Positions 25,305 to 33,995 of a stretch of 64,000 bases of DNA are shown here, piece after piece. This stretch comes from Deltaproteobacteria bacterium. Lineage in GTDB: Bacteria; Myxococcota_A; UBA9160; SZUA-336. Location of the stretch: contig JAJDAJ010000050.1 in the NCBI GenBank assembly GCA_029261925.1, positions 45,610-109,609 of the forward strand, given 5' to 3'. The notes beneath the pieces are model-generated. The model was not told the origin of the DNA, did no database searches, and saw only the letters and a program-made list of their open reading frames with translations. A program made the position numbers and the translations under genes. Each line of letters opens with the position of its first letter. Position 1 is the first letter of the stretch.

Positions 25305-27694
25305 GCCGCCTCGTCGGGCGGCGGCGAGATCTCGAGCGCGCCGTCGGCGATCAGCTCCTCGACCTCGGGGGCCCCCATCCCCAGCAGCTCACGGCAGATC
25401 TCGCGCGTGTGCTCCCCGACCCGCGGCGCCTGCTCGATGCGCGCATCGAGCATGCCCGTGGCGCGGAACGCCGGGCCCTCGAAGCTGATGCGCCCCAGGT
25501 CCTGCTGCTCGACCTCGCGCTCGAAGCCGCGCGCCCCGAAATGCGGGTCGTCGAGCATGCCGGTACCGGTCAGCATCGGCGCCGCGGGCACGCCCCGGGC
25601 CTGCAGCTGGTGCGCGACCTCGTACCTCCCGTGCGCCGCCGTCCACTCGCCCAGGCGCGCGTCGAGCTCGTCCTGCGCGGCGAGACGGTCCGCGGCCCGG
25701 TCCCAGCGCGCATCGCGCGCCCAGGCGGGATCGCCCAGCGCCCCGCGCAGGGCGACCCAGTCGGCGTCGTCGCGCACGGTGATCACGCACCACTGGTCCT
25801 CGCCCGCGCAGCGGTAGGCCCCCCAGGGCGCGCCGCGCTCGCTGCGGTTGCCCCGGGGCCCGACCGATCCGGGCTCGAGGCCCGCCTTGAGCAGCAGGTC
25901 GCCGAGCATCCCCGTGACCGTCTCGATCTGAGCGGTCTCGCAGTGCGAGCCGCGACCCGTGCGCTCGCGACGCAGCAGGGCGGCCAGGGCGGCCAGGGCC
26001 ACCTGCCGCCCGGCCAGGTGATCGGGGAAGATCGCCTGTGATCCCGCGGGGAAGTCCGCGTCGGGGTAGTTCCACAGGTGCACCAGCCCGCCGAGCGGCT
26101 GGGTGCTGGGCCCGTAGCCGATCCAGTCGGCCCAGACGCCGTGCGAGCCGAGGAGCTGGCTCGACACCATCGAGCACCGCGGGTTGATGCGCCGCACGTC
26201 GTCCCAGCCCAGGCCCAGCTCCGCCATGGTGCCCGTCGAGTTGTTCTCGACCACGATGTCGGCGTGCTCGACCAGCGCGCGGACCACGCGGCGCCCGGCG
26301 TCGGTCTTGAGATTGACCCCGAAGCCGCGCTTGCTGCGGCTCGACGAGGCGAACGAGGACGACATCTCGCCGCCCATCACGACGCGGATGAAGTCCGGGT
26401 AGGTGCGCGACTCGATCTTGATCACGTCGGCGCCATACTCGGCGAGCATGCGCCCGGCCTCGACGCCGACGCCCCCGATTCCGAAGTCGAGCACGCGCAC
26501 ACCCTCGAGCGGCGCGGCTGCGGGCGCGGGCTTGCCGGGCGCCTCTCGTGGCTCGAGGCGCTGCGCACGCAGCGCGGGGCCGTGCTCGTCGAGCTCCGGC
26601 GCCCGCTCCCGGATCCCCTGGCGCTCGCCGTCCACCTCGTGGAAGCCGGCCGCCACCCGGCCGCGGAGGCCCGGGGCCACCTCGGTCTCGACGAAGGTCC
26701 CGCGCGATACCAGGTGCTCGTTGGCCAGGACCTGCTCGGGCGCGAGCACCGGGGTGCAGACGATCCCGCGCCTCTGCGCCTCGCTGCACACCTCCTCCAT
26801 GGTCATGCTGGCGAAGTGCTCCTCGTACAGGGTGGTGAGCACGTCGGCGTTCATCAGCCGCGAGAGGAACTGCTCCCAGTGCGGACCGTCGAAGGCCTCG
26901 GGCGACCCCAGCCACTCCCAGAGCGCGCGCCACTGCCGCGGGCTGAGCACCACCAGTCGCACGAAGCCGCCCTTGCAGCGGTAGATCGAGTACACCGGCC
27001 CCGAGCCATTGCGCATCTCGGTGAACTCGACGCCCCGGTTGCGATTGAGCGAGGCACCCGGGTACGACCAGTCCGTGCACTGGGCCTCGGCCTCGAGCAC
27101 GGACAGGTCGATGTGCTGACCTGCCCCGGTGCGCAGGCGCTGTACGCAGGCGAGCAGCGTGGCGTAGGCCGCGGTCGTTCCGGCGATGTCGTAGCCCATC
27201 GCCCCGGGGGGGATCAGCGGCTCGCGATCGGGCAGGCCCGCCTTCCAGACCTGCCCGCTCACGGCGTCCATGACCGCGCAGGTCGCCGCCCAGTCGCGGT
27301 AGGGCCCGGTCTGCCCGAAGTCCGTGATCGACGTCAGTACCAGGTGCGGGTGCCGCGCCAGGATCTCGCCGTGGTCGAGCCCGCGCGCGGCGAGTGAGCC
27401 GGGCGCAAAGCTCTCGATCAGGGCGTCGCTGGCGGCGAGCTGGCGGTGCAGCTCCTGGCGATCCGCGGCCTCGTCGAGATCGAGCACCAGGCCGCGCTTG
27501 TTGGCGTTGCGGTAGGCGAAGTACAGGCTCTGCCCGGCGTGCAACGGGGGCAGGCTGCGCGAGCGCGCGCCGCCGGGCGGCTCGACGCGGATCACCTCGG
27601 CGCCGAGATCGGCGAGCAGGCGGCCGCAGAGCTCCCCCTTCTCGTCGGCGAGATCGACGACCCGCAGGCCGTGCAGCGGGCGATCGCTGGGCAT
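25301..27694 (-). CDS. Fused tandem class III CoA-transferase, 797 aa
   Basis: Two complete CaiB/BaiF domains in one chain. Domain 1 starts LHGLRVVDLADEKGELCGRLLADLGAEVIRVEPPGG, with NKRGLVLDLD and a long C-terminal lobe; a Pro/Ala-rich linker (PGKPAPAAAP, about residue 390) leads to domain 2, LEGVRVLDFGIGGVGVEAGRMLAEYGADVIKIES, with SKRGFGVNLK and VVENNSTG. These enzymes normally act as interlocked dimers of about 400 aa, so the fusion would make an intramolecular pair or an asymmetric enzyme. Both domains carry Glu in the segment expected to hold the catalytic carboxylate (SVLEAE, QIETVT). ATG 27694. Confidence 0.9.
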   Translation of the reverse strand: MPSDRPLHGLRVVDLADEKGELCGRLLADLGAEVIRVEPPGGARSRSLPPLHAGQSLYFAYRNANKRGLVLDLDEAADRQELHRQLAASDALIESFAPGSLAARGLDHGEILARHPHLVLTSITDFGQTGPYRDWAATCAVMDAVSGQVWKAGLPDREPLIPPGAMGYDIAGTTAAYATLLACVQRLRTGAGQHIDLSVLEAEAQCTDWSYPGASLNRNRGVEFTEMRNGSGPVYSIYRCKGGFVRLVVLSPRQWRALWEWLGSPEAFDGPHWEQFLSRLMNADVLTTLYEEHFASMTMEEVCSEAQRRGIVCTPVLAPEQVLANEHLVSRGTFVETEVAPGLRGRVAAGFHEVDGERQGIRERAPELDEHGPALRAQRLEPREAPGKPAPAAAPLEGVRVLDFGIGGVGVEAGRMLAEYGADVIKIESRTYPDFIRVVMGGEMSSSFASSSRSKRGFGVNLKTDAGRRVVRALVEHADIVVENNSTGTMAELGLGWDDVRRINPRCSMVSSQLLGSHGVWADWIGYGPSTQPLGGLVHLWNYPDADFPAGSQAIFPDHLAGRQVALAALAALLRRERTGRGSHCETAQIETVTGMLGDLLLKAGLEPGSVGPRGNRSERGAPWGAYRCAGEDQWCVITVRDDADWVALRGALGDPAWARDARWDRAADRLAAQDELDARLGEWTAAHGRYEVAHQLQARGVPAAPMLTGTGMLDDPHFGARGFEREVEQQDLGRISFEGPAFRATGMLDARIEQAPRVGEHTREICRELLGMGAPEVEELIADGALEISPPPDEAA

Positions 27695-27728
27695 CGTGCG
27701 CTTCCCCTCCCTTGGCGCGAGGTCGCAC

Positions 27729-27734
27729 AGTCTA
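27729..27734 (-). promoter_or_regulatory. -10 element of the double CoA-transferase operon
   Basis: On the minus strand TAGACT (27734-27729), 34 nt before ATG 27694; TTGGAT lies 19 nt further up, a long spacer. Confidence 0.3.
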
Positions 27735-27771
27735 CGCCCCGGGCGGCGCGCCGATCCAACGCCGGCCCGGG

Positions 27772-27777
27772 TAGAAT
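27772..27777 (+). promoter_or_regulatory. -10 element of the SDR pair
   Basis: TAGAAT preceded by GGCCCGGG, much like the element before 10973 (GGCCGGG-TAGAAT). ATG 27810 has GGGGAG upstream. No good -35. Confidence 0.4.
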
Positions 27778-27809
27778 GGCGCTCGCTGCCAGAGCAGCGG
27801 GGAGCAGCC

Positions 27810-28733
27810 ATGAACGAACGGAAGGTCGCACTGGTCACGGGTGCCAGTCGGGGCATCGGAAAGGCAGTCGCGGTGGCGCTGGCCGGCGCGGGCTTCGACG
27901 TGGCCGTGAGCGCTCGCACCGTCAGCGACGGCGAGTCGCGCGAGCACTCGTCCACCGTGAAGTCGTCGAACACGAAGCCCCTGCCGGGCAGCCTGGAAGC
28001 GACCGCGGCGCTGGTCGAGAAGCGGGGCGCGAGCGCGCTCCTGGCGCCGGCGGACCTGGTCGACGTGGGATCGCTCGAGGCCGCGGTGGCGCGGGTGCTC
28101 GACACCTGGGGCCGCGTGGACGTGCTGGTCAACAACGGGCGCTACATCGGCCCCGGCCACATGGACCAGCTACTCGACACGCCGCTGGATCTGCTCGAGA
28201 AGCAGCTCTTCGCCAACTCCCTGGCGCCGCTGGTGCTCGCGAAGGCGGTCCTGCCCGGGATGATCGATCGGGGCGCCGGAAAGATCGTGGGCATCACCTC
28301 CGCGGCCGGCTACGGCGACCCGGCGAAGCCGGCCGGCGAGGGCGGCTGGGGGCTCGGCTACGGCATGTCGAAGGCGGCGTTCCACCGCATCGCGGGCATC
28401 CTGCACGCGGAGCAGTTCCGACACGGGGTCGAGGTCTTCAACGTTTCGCCCGGGTTCATCGCCACCGAGCGCATGGCCGCCGACATGGCCGAGTTCGGCT
28501 TCACGGGGGGCGAGCCGCCCGAGGTGATCGGCGCCACCGTGGCCTGGCTGGCGACCGCGCCGGAGGCGCGGGAGCTCTCGGGGACTTGCATCGAGGCGCA
28601 GTTCTTCTGCCACGAGCGGGGGCTGCTGCCCGGCTGGGCGGGCCCGCAGCCCAATCCCGAGGGCATCGGCTACGACCGCTCGGCGGCCAACCTCGAGGCG
28701 CTCGAGCGCGCCCTCGTCGAGCGGAGCTCGTGA
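27810..28733 (+). CDS. Short-chain dehydrogenase/reductase, 307 aa
   Basis: VALVTGASRGIGKAVAVALAGAGFDVAVSARTV carries TGxxxGxG and an Arg that points to NADP(H). VLVNNGRYIG replaces NNAG; GITSAAGYG and YGMSKAAFH give the catalytic Ser and Tyr-x-x-x-Lys. A 25-residue insert after the first Rossmann unit (EHSSTVKSSNTKPLPGS) and a 45-residue C-terminal tail make it longer than classical SDRs. GTGA overlap with the next SDR suggests a coupled pair. Confidence 0.9.
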   Translation: MNERKVALVTGASRGIGKAVAVALAGAGFDVAVSARTVSDGESREHSSTVKSSNTKPLPGSLEATAALVEKRGASALLAPADLVDVGSLEAAVARVLDTWGRVDVLVNNGRYIGPGHMDQLLDTPLDLLEKQLFANSLAPLVLAKAVLPGMIDRGAGKIVGITSAAGYGDPAKPAGEGGWGLGYGMSKAAFHRIAGILHAEQFRHGVEVFNVSPGFIATERMAADMAEFGFTGGEPPEVIGATVAWLATAPEARELSGTCIEAQFFCHERGLLPGWAGPQPNPEGIGYDRSAANLEALERALVERSS

Positions 28734-29479
28734 GCGTGGGCCGGCTCGAGGGCAAGAGCGCGATCGTCACGGGAGCGGCCCAGGGCATGGGCGCCAGCCA
28801 CGCGCGCAGGCTGGTCGAGGAGGGCGCTCGGGTGGTGCTGACCGACCTGCAGGCCGACCGCGGCGAGGCCCTGGCCAAGGAGCTGGGCGACGACGCGCGC
28901 TTCGTCGAGCAGAACGTGACGCGGGAGGCGGACTGGGACCGCGTGATCGACGCCGCCGTCGCGCACGGGGGCCGCCTCGACGTGCTCGTGAACAACGCGG
29001 CGATCCACTGGGTGCGGTCGGTCCAGAAGGACAGCGCCGACGATCTGCGGCGCATGCTCGACGTGAACGTGGTCGGCGTCTTCCTGGGGGTGCAGCGAGC
29101 GATCGCGCCCATGCGCGCGGCAGGGGGCGGCTCGATCGTGAACGTCTCGTCGATCGCGGGGACCCGGGGCATTCCCGGCCACGGCGCCTACGGCGCCTCC
29201 AAGTGGGCAGTGCGGGGGTTCACCAAGACCGCGGCCATCGAGCTCGGCGTGCACGGCATCCGCGTCAACTCGATCCATCCGGGTGCGATCGAGGGAACAG
29301 GGATGTTCAGCGCGCCGGAGGACGACGCCCAGCGCGACACCGAGTACCAGGCCATCGCGCTGCGTCGCGCGGGCGGGGTGCGCGAGGTCTCGGAGCTGAT
29401 CGTCTTCCTCGCGTCGGACGCCTCGAGCTACATCACCGGCGCCGAGCACATCGTCGACGGCGGGCGCAGCATCTGGTAG
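28730..29479 (+). CDS. Short-chain dehydrogenase/reductase (3-ketoacyl/hydroxysteroid type), 249 aa
   Basis: GTG 28730 in a GTGA overlap (GTG 28736 is an alternative). SAIVTGAAQGMGASHARRLVEEGARVVLTDLQ with Asp after strand 2 predicts NAD(H). VNNAAIH, NVSSIAG and YGASKWAVRGFTKTAAIEL show NNAG-like, Ser and YxxxK elements. The AAQGMG and C-terminal SSYITGAEHIVDGG pattern is common in 3-alpha/20-beta-hydroxysteroid and cyclohexanol dehydrogenase-like enzymes. A similar SDR lies at 49638. Confidence 0.92.
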   Translation: MSVGRLEGKSAIVTGAAQGMGASHARRLVEEGARVVLTDLQADRGEALAKELGDDARFVEQNVTREADWDRVIDAAVAHGGRLDVLVNNAAIHWVRSVQKDSADDLRRMLDVNVVGVFLGVQRAIAPMRAAGGGSIVNVSSIAGTRGIPGHGAYGASKWAVRGFTKTAAIELGVHGIRVNSIHPGAIEGTGMFSAPEDDAQRDTEYQAIALRRAGGVREVSELIVFLASDASSYITGAEHIVDGGRSIW

Positions 29480-29491
29480 CGGGCCGGCGGC

Positions 29492-30394
29492 TCAGCGTGC
29501 GGGAGGCAGGTCCATGATGCGCGCCGCGTCGGCGGCGCTGGCGATCGGCCGGCCCGCCTTGTGCGCCAGCTCCACGACCTCCTGGACGAGCTCGAGGTTG
29601 CCGGGCTCGCGGTCGGCCGAGTAGAACTCCTCGATCCCCACGTGCAGGTGGCCGCCCAGCTCGAGCGCCAGCTCGGGCAGGGGCGTCTGCATGAGGTCGC
29701 CGCCCCAGACCGAGACCGACCACGGCAGGCCGGTGCCCTCGAGCATGTCCAGGTAGGCCAGCAGGGCGTTGCGGGTGGGCGAGAGCCCGAACGTGCACCC
29801 CGGCCGCGTCGCCATCAGGCCGTACGGACCGCCGAAGTAGAGCTTGACCATGGCCCCGCGGGGCAGCCGGCCGGCGCGATGGTAGGCGAGCACGGTCTGG
29901 AGGAAGCCGGGCTCGTAGATCGCCATGCTCGGGCCCAGGTCGTGGTGTGCGCAGAACTCGAAGCTGTAGCGGATGTCGGCGTAGGAGTTGCCGTAGACCA
30001 TGCCCGTGGGCAGGCCCTCGTCGTCGGGCATGCCCAGGTTGGTCGAGCCCGGGTCCACCACGCCGATGCGCAGCGGCACCTCGGACAGGATCGTCTCCAT
30101 GTGGGCGAGCATCTCCGGCGCGCCGCTGCCGCTGCAGAGCGTGGGATACCAGAGCGTGTCGGGCCGGCTCGCGAGGATCTCGCGCCAGGCTGCCAGGTAG
30201 TCCTCGGCCGCCCGCACGCCGCCGAGGCTGATATCCGAGTTGTGGGCGTGGATCACCGAGGCGCCGGCGTCCAGGCAGCGCAGCGTGTCCGCGATGATCT
30301 CGTCGGGCTTGCGCGGCACGTGGCGGTTCTTCTCGGGCGGCGTGACGCCGTTGATCGCGGCCTCGATGATGACGGGGGTCTGGGCGACGGGCAT
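29492..30394 (-). CDS. Beta-keto acid cleavage enzyme (BKACE, DUF849 family), 300 aa
   Basis: PVIIEAAINGVTPPEKNRHVPRKPDEIIADTLRCLDAGASVIHAHNSD contains the HxH zinc pair (IHAHN) and the strand-1 Glu (IIEAAING). Later YFGGPYGLMATRPG, SVSVWGGD and LGGHLHVGIEEFY complete the TIM barrel with the C-terminal metal His and Glu. Family members condense a beta-keto acid with acetyl-CoA and split it into acetoacetate and a new acyl-CoA, as 3-keto-5-aminohexanoate cleavage enzyme does. Full length. ATG 30394 with AGGAG upstream. Divergent from DUF983. Confidence 0.93.
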   Translation of the reverse strand: MPVAQTPVIIEAAINGVTPPEKNRHVPRKPDEIIADTLRCLDAGASVIHAHNSDISLGGVRAAEDYLAAWREILASRPDTLWYPTLCSGSGAPEMLAHMETILSEVPLRIGVVDPGSTNLGMPDDEGLPTGMVYGNSYADIRYSFEFCAHHDLGPSMAIYEPGFLQTVLAYHRAGRLPRGAMVKLYFGGPYGLMATRPGCTFGLSPTRNALLAYLDMLEGTGLPWSVSVWGGDLMQTPLPELALELGGHLHVGIEEFYSADREPGNLELVQEVVELAHKAGRPIASAADAARIMDLPPAR

Positions 30395-30418
30395 GGGGTC
30401 TCCTGCGGCGAGAACGCG

Positions 30419-30424
30419 ATCATA
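30419..30424 (-). promoter_or_regulatory. -10 element (TATGAT) of the BKACE gene
   Basis: Minus strand, 24 nt upstream of ATG 30394, close to a divergent -10 at 30443. Confidence 0.4.
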
Positions 30425-30442
30425 CTCCGGCCCGGCTCGCGC

Positions 30443-30448
30443 TATCAT
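30443..30448 (+). promoter_or_regulatory. -10 element (TATCAT) at leaderless distance from the DUF983 gene
   Basis: TATCAT is followed by 6 nt and ATG 30455, the same distance as in the leaderless promoters, but there is no TTG 17 nt upstream. No Shine-Dalgarno. Confidence 0.4.
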
Positions 30449-30454
30449 CCGGGC

Positions 30455-30937
30455 ATGGACTCGGTCGCCGCGCCTCCGGATCGCTGGAACATGGCGCGGA
30501 TGCTGCGGGCGACGCTCCTGTGGCGCTGCCCCGAGTGCTGCCGCGGGCCGCTCTTCGAGCGGGGCTATCGCATCCGCGCGACCTGCGCGATCTGCGGCGT
30601 CCGCTTCGAGCGCAGCGACGGCGCCGGCTCGGGCGCGATGTGGATCGCGCAGATGCTCGGCACGGCGCTGGGCTTCGGCATCGGCGGGCTGCTGTGGATG
30701 CACTGGGGCAGCGCGGCGAGCCTCACCTGGTGGATCGCGGGCACGGCCTGCATCTCGATCCTGGCCACGTACCGGCACTGCCAGGCCTGGTGGACCTGGC
30801 TGCTCTGGGCGACGGGAATGGTCTTCGCGGACCGCGACGACCTGAGCCGCCGCCGCGAGGTACGCGAGCTGCAGCGAGCATGGCACGCCCACGCGAGCGC
30901 CTGGCCCCGGGCCGTGCGCCGCGTGCGGAGCAGATGA
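30455..30937 (+). CDS. DUF983 membrane protein with zinc-ribbon-like cysteines, 160 aa
   Basis: LLWRCPECCRGPLFERGYRIRATCAICGVRFERSDGAGSG is the DUF983 signature: CPxCxxGxLF followed by a second CxxC. Two hydrophobic segments follow (about residues 64-81 and 86-105) and a basic tail. Function of the family is not established. It is 12 nt upstream of the MoxR-like ATPase and probably in the same transcript, although it may just share the promoter. Confidence 0.85.
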   Translation: MDSVAAPPDRWNMARMLRATLLWRCPECCRGPLFERGYRIRATCAICGVRFERSDGAGSGAMWIAQMLGTALGFGIGGLLWMHWGSAASLTWWIAGTACISILATYRHCQAWWTWLLWATGMVFADRDDLSRRREVRELQRAWHAHASAWPRAVRRVRSR

Positions 30938-30949
30938 ACGGAGGACGGC

Positions 30950-32350
30950 TTGGAGCGACCGCGAACCCTGGGGGAGCTGAAGGCATCGGGCTGGCGTCCG
31001 AGCAGCGTGCGCGAGGAGATGCGCCGGAACCTGATCGCCCGCATCCGTGCGGACGAGCCGCTGTTCCCGGGCATGATCGGCTACGACGAGACCGTTGTAC
31101 CGGCGGTCGAGCACGCCGTGCTAGCCGGACATGACATGGTCTTCCTCGGCGAGCGCGGCCAGGGAAAGACGCGCATGATCCGCTCGCTGATCGACCTGCT
31201 CGACGACGAGATCCCCGTGGTCGAGGGCAGCGAGATCAACGACGACCCGCTGGCGCCGATCAGCCGGCCCGCCCGCGAGCGGGTGGCCGAGCTGGGCGAC
31301 GCCACGCCGATCGCCTGGCTGCCGCGCGAGCAGCGCTACGGCGAGAAGCTGGCCACGCCCGACGTGACCATCGCCGACCTGCTCGGCGAGATCGATCCGA
31401 TCCGCGTCGCCGAGGGTCGATACCTCGCCGATGAGTCCGTCATCCACTACGGCCTGGTGCCGCGCACGCACCGGGGAATCTTCTGCATCAACGAGCTCCC
31501 GGACCTCGCCGAGAAGGTGCAGGTCGGCCTGTTCAACGTGATGGAGGAGCGCGACTTCCAGGTCAAGGGCTTCAAGGTGCGGCTGCCCCTCGACGTGCTG
31601 ATCGTGGCCAGCGCCAACCCCGAGGACTACACGCGGCGCGGGCGCATCATCACGCCGCTCAAGGACCGCTACCAGGCGCAGATCCGCACCCACTACCCGC
31701 TCACCCGCGAGAGCGAGCTGGAGGTGATCGAGCAGGAGCAGCGCCGCACGGAGCGCGTGATCCCGGTTCACGTTTTCCCCTGGCTGCGCGAGATCGTGGC
31801 CGAGCTCACGCTGCAGGCGCGCGAGAGCCCCGAGGTCAGCCAGGTGTCGGGCGTGTCGGTGCGCGCCTCGATCGCCAACTACGAGACGCTGATCGCGGCC
31901 GCCGAGCGACGCGCGCTGCGCCTGGGCGAGGCCGAGGCCGTGCCGCGCCCCAGCGATCTGCCGGCTCTGGTCGCCTCGATGGGCGGCAAGATGGAGCCCG
32001 AGTACGGCGCGAGCGAGCAGGGCGACGAGGTGCTCTTCGAGAAGCTGCTCGGCGCGGCTCTGCTCACCGTCTTCGACGAGTACCTCGAGGGTGCCGATCT
32101 CGACGCGATCGTACGCGCGTTCGACGAGGGCTGGAAGGTCGAGGTCGGTCCGCTGCTCGAGGCCGGGGAGTACGTGGAGGGGCTGGAGGAGATCCCCGGG
32201 CTTGCAGCGGCCGTGGCCCTGCTCGACGCCGACCCGGCCATTCCGGGCCGCGTGGCCAGCGCGATCGAGTTCGTGCTCGAGGGCCTGCACCAGAGGAGCC
32301 GCCTGAACAAGGACGTCGCCGGGCCGCGGGCCCGCTACGGGGCCGCGTGA
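30950..32350 (+). CDS. MoxR/magnesium-chelatase-type AAA+ ATPase, 466 aa
   Basis: TTG 30950 has GGAGGA upstream and gives a compact N-terminus. Walker A is GERGQGKTRM (about residues 67-76); the Walker B region reads GIFCINELPDL, as in ChlI/BchI-like ATPases; sensor-1 is ASANPEDYTRRGRIITPLKDR. A helical C-terminal domain of about 150 residues follows. A GTGA overlap links it to a VWA protein, the classical chaperone pairing in which the ATPase remodels a target recruited by the VWA subunit through a MIDAS site. Target unknown. Confidence 0.92.
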   Translation: MERPRTLGELKASGWRPSSVREEMRRNLIARIRADEPLFPGMIGYDETVVPAVEHAVLAGHDMVFLGERGQGKTRMIRSLIDLLDDEIPVVEGSEINDDPLAPISRPARERVAELGDATPIAWLPREQRYGEKLATPDVTIADLLGEIDPIRVAEGRYLADESVIHYGLVPRTHRGIFCINELPDLAEKVQVGLFNVMEERDFQVKGFKVRLPLDVLIVASANPEDYTRRGRIITPLKDRYQAQIRTHYPLTRESELEVIEQEQRRTERVIPVHVFPWLREIVAELTLQARESPEVSQVSGVSVRASIANYETLIAAAERRALRLGEAEAVPRPSDLPALVASMGGKMEPEYGASEQGDEVLFEKLLGAALLTVFDEYLEGADLDAIVRAFDEGWKVEVGPLLEAGEYVEGLEEIPGLAAAVALLDADPAIPGRVASAIEFVLEGLHQRSRLNKDVAGPRARYGAA

Positions 32351-33963
32351 TCCGCATCCGCTACAGCCGCTGGGACGGCACCCAGAGCCCGCTCGAGCTC
32401 GACGCGGACGGCGCCCTCGAGCAGCTGCAGCAGCTGATGATGGAGGGACTGAGCGCCGAGGAGGCGCTCGAGTGGATGCAGCGCTACGGCTTCGATCTCG
32501 CGGGCACGGAGTTCCGCGTGATGGGCATCGAGGAGCTGCTCCAGGAGCTGCGCCAGCAGGCCCGGGACCTGATGGCGCCGTACAACATGGACGGCGCCTT
32601 CGACGAGCGCATGGAGCGGCTGCGCGAGGCGCTCGACCAGGAGGAGGCCGCGCAGCGGCAGCAGTCCGGCGTCGAGTCGGCCGCCTGGAACGACTTCCGG
32701 CGGCGCCGCGACGAGCTGCCGGGCAAGCTCTCCGAGGCGCTGGAGCGCTTCCGCGATCACGAGTGGAAGGACGAGCAGGCCGCCGAGACGTACCGCGAGC
32801 TGCTCGAGGACCTGGACGACGCGCGCGACCTGGAGGACTTCGCGCAGAGCAATGCGCGCCAGCTCCGGGGCGAGCAGTCGCTGGGCTTCGACGAGGCCGT
32901 GGAGCTGATGCGCCGGATCCAGCAGCTCTCCCAGCTCGCCCGGGACCTGATGGACGGCAACTTCGACGAGATCGACATGGACGCGCTCGAGGACCTCGCG
33001 GGCGACCAGGGGGTGCAGTCGATCATCATCCTGCGCGGGCTGCGCCAGAACCTCGAGGAGGGCGGCCTGATCCGGGACGGCGAGGCCGGCATCGAGCTCA
33101 CCCCGCGCGCGCTGCGCCGGCTCGGGGAGCTCGCCCTAGACGACATCTACGCCACGCTCAGCCGCGGGCGTGCCGGCGGCCACGAGACCCACCATGCCGG
33201 CAGCGGCGTGCCCACGATCGAGCGCAGCCGGCCCTACGTCTTCGGGGAGACCGCCAACCTGGACGCGATCGGGACCCTGCGCAACGCGCTGCTGCGCTCC
33301 GGGGGGCGCACCGAGATCCCGCTGCGCCTGGCCCCGGACGATCTCGAGGTCTTCGAGACCGACCACGTCACCGAGACCACGACCGTTCTGCTGCTCGACA
33401 TGAGCTGGTCGATGTCCTGGTCGGGACGCTGGCCGGCCGCCAAGCGGGTCGCCGTCGCCATGGACCACCTGATCCGCACGCGCTACCCGCGCGACCGCTT
33501 CTTCACGGTCGGCTTCTACACCGAGGCGCGCGAGCTGGACACCCGCGAGCTGGCCGAGCTGGTCTGGAACATGGACGACCCGTTCACCAACCTGCAGGCC
33601 GGCCTGCGCCAGGCCCAGCGGCTGATCGATCGCCACCCCAGCGAGAACCGCCAGATCATCGTCATCACCGACGGGCAGCCGACCGCGTACTACGTCGGCG
33701 ATGAGCTGCGCGTGGAGTGGCCGGGCGGCTTCGGCGGTATCAGCCCGCGGGCCGTCTACCAGACCCTGCGCGAGGTGCGGAAGGTCACCGGACGCGGCAT
33801 CACCATCAACACCTTCATGCTCGACGACTCACCGGAGCTGCTGAAGTTCGTCGAGAGCATGACGCGCATCAACCGCGGCCGCGCCTTCTACAGCACGCCC
33901 GAGAAGCTGGGCGAGTTCATCATGGTGGACTACCTGAGCCAGAAGCGGCGCAAGGTGCGCTGA
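32347..33963 (+). CDS. von Willebrand factor A domain protein (MoxR partner), 538 aa
   Basis: GTG 32347 in a GTGA overlap. Residues 1-330 are mainly charged helices, including a long region rich in Glu, Asp, Arg and Leu (LEQLQQLMMEGLSAEEAL, RERAL-type heptads) likely to be coiled coil. The VWA domain starts about residue 345, with MIDAS Asp351-x-Ser353-x-Ser355 (DMSWS), a Thr/Asp in the DPFTNLQAGL region and TDGQPT. Soluble, no signal peptide. Its partner ATPase is at 30950. Ends in an 8-bp hairpin. Confidence 0.92.
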   Translation: MIRIRYSRWDGTQSPLELDADGALEQLQQLMMEGLSAEEALEWMQRYGFDLAGTEFRVMGIEELLQELRQQARDLMAPYNMDGAFDERMERLREALDQEEAAQRQQSGVESAAWNDFRRRRDELPGKLSEALERFRDHEWKDEQAAETYRELLEDLDDARDLEDFAQSNARQLRGEQSLGFDEAVELMRRIQQLSQLARDLMDGNFDEIDMDALEDLAGDQGVQSIIILRGLRQNLEEGGLIRDGEAGIELTPRALRRLGELALDDIYATLSRGRAGGHETHHAGSGVPTIERSRPYVFGETANLDAIGTLRNALLRSGGRTEIPLRLAPDDLEVFETDHVTETTTVLLLDMSWSMSWSGRWPAAKRVAVAMDHLIRTRYPRDRFFTVGFYTEARELDTRELAELVWNMDDPFTNLQAGLRQAQRLIDRHPSENRQIIVITDGQPTAYYVGDELRVEWPGGFGGISPRAVYQTLREVRKVTGRGITINTFMLDDSPELLKFVESMTRINRGRAFYSTPEKLGEFIMVDYLSQKRRKVR

Positions 33964-33976
33964 GGCCTGCGCACCT
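33953..33976. terminator. Hairpin at the end of the ATPase-VWA operon
   Basis: AGGTGCGC (33953-33960), 8-nt loop with the VWA stop codon, GCGCACCT (33969-33976): eight perfect pairs. No U-tract; on the minus strand it lies 20 nt beyond the stop of the His-rich gene. Confidence 0.45.
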
Positions 33977-33995
33977 CGCGCGCCGCTCTACTGGG

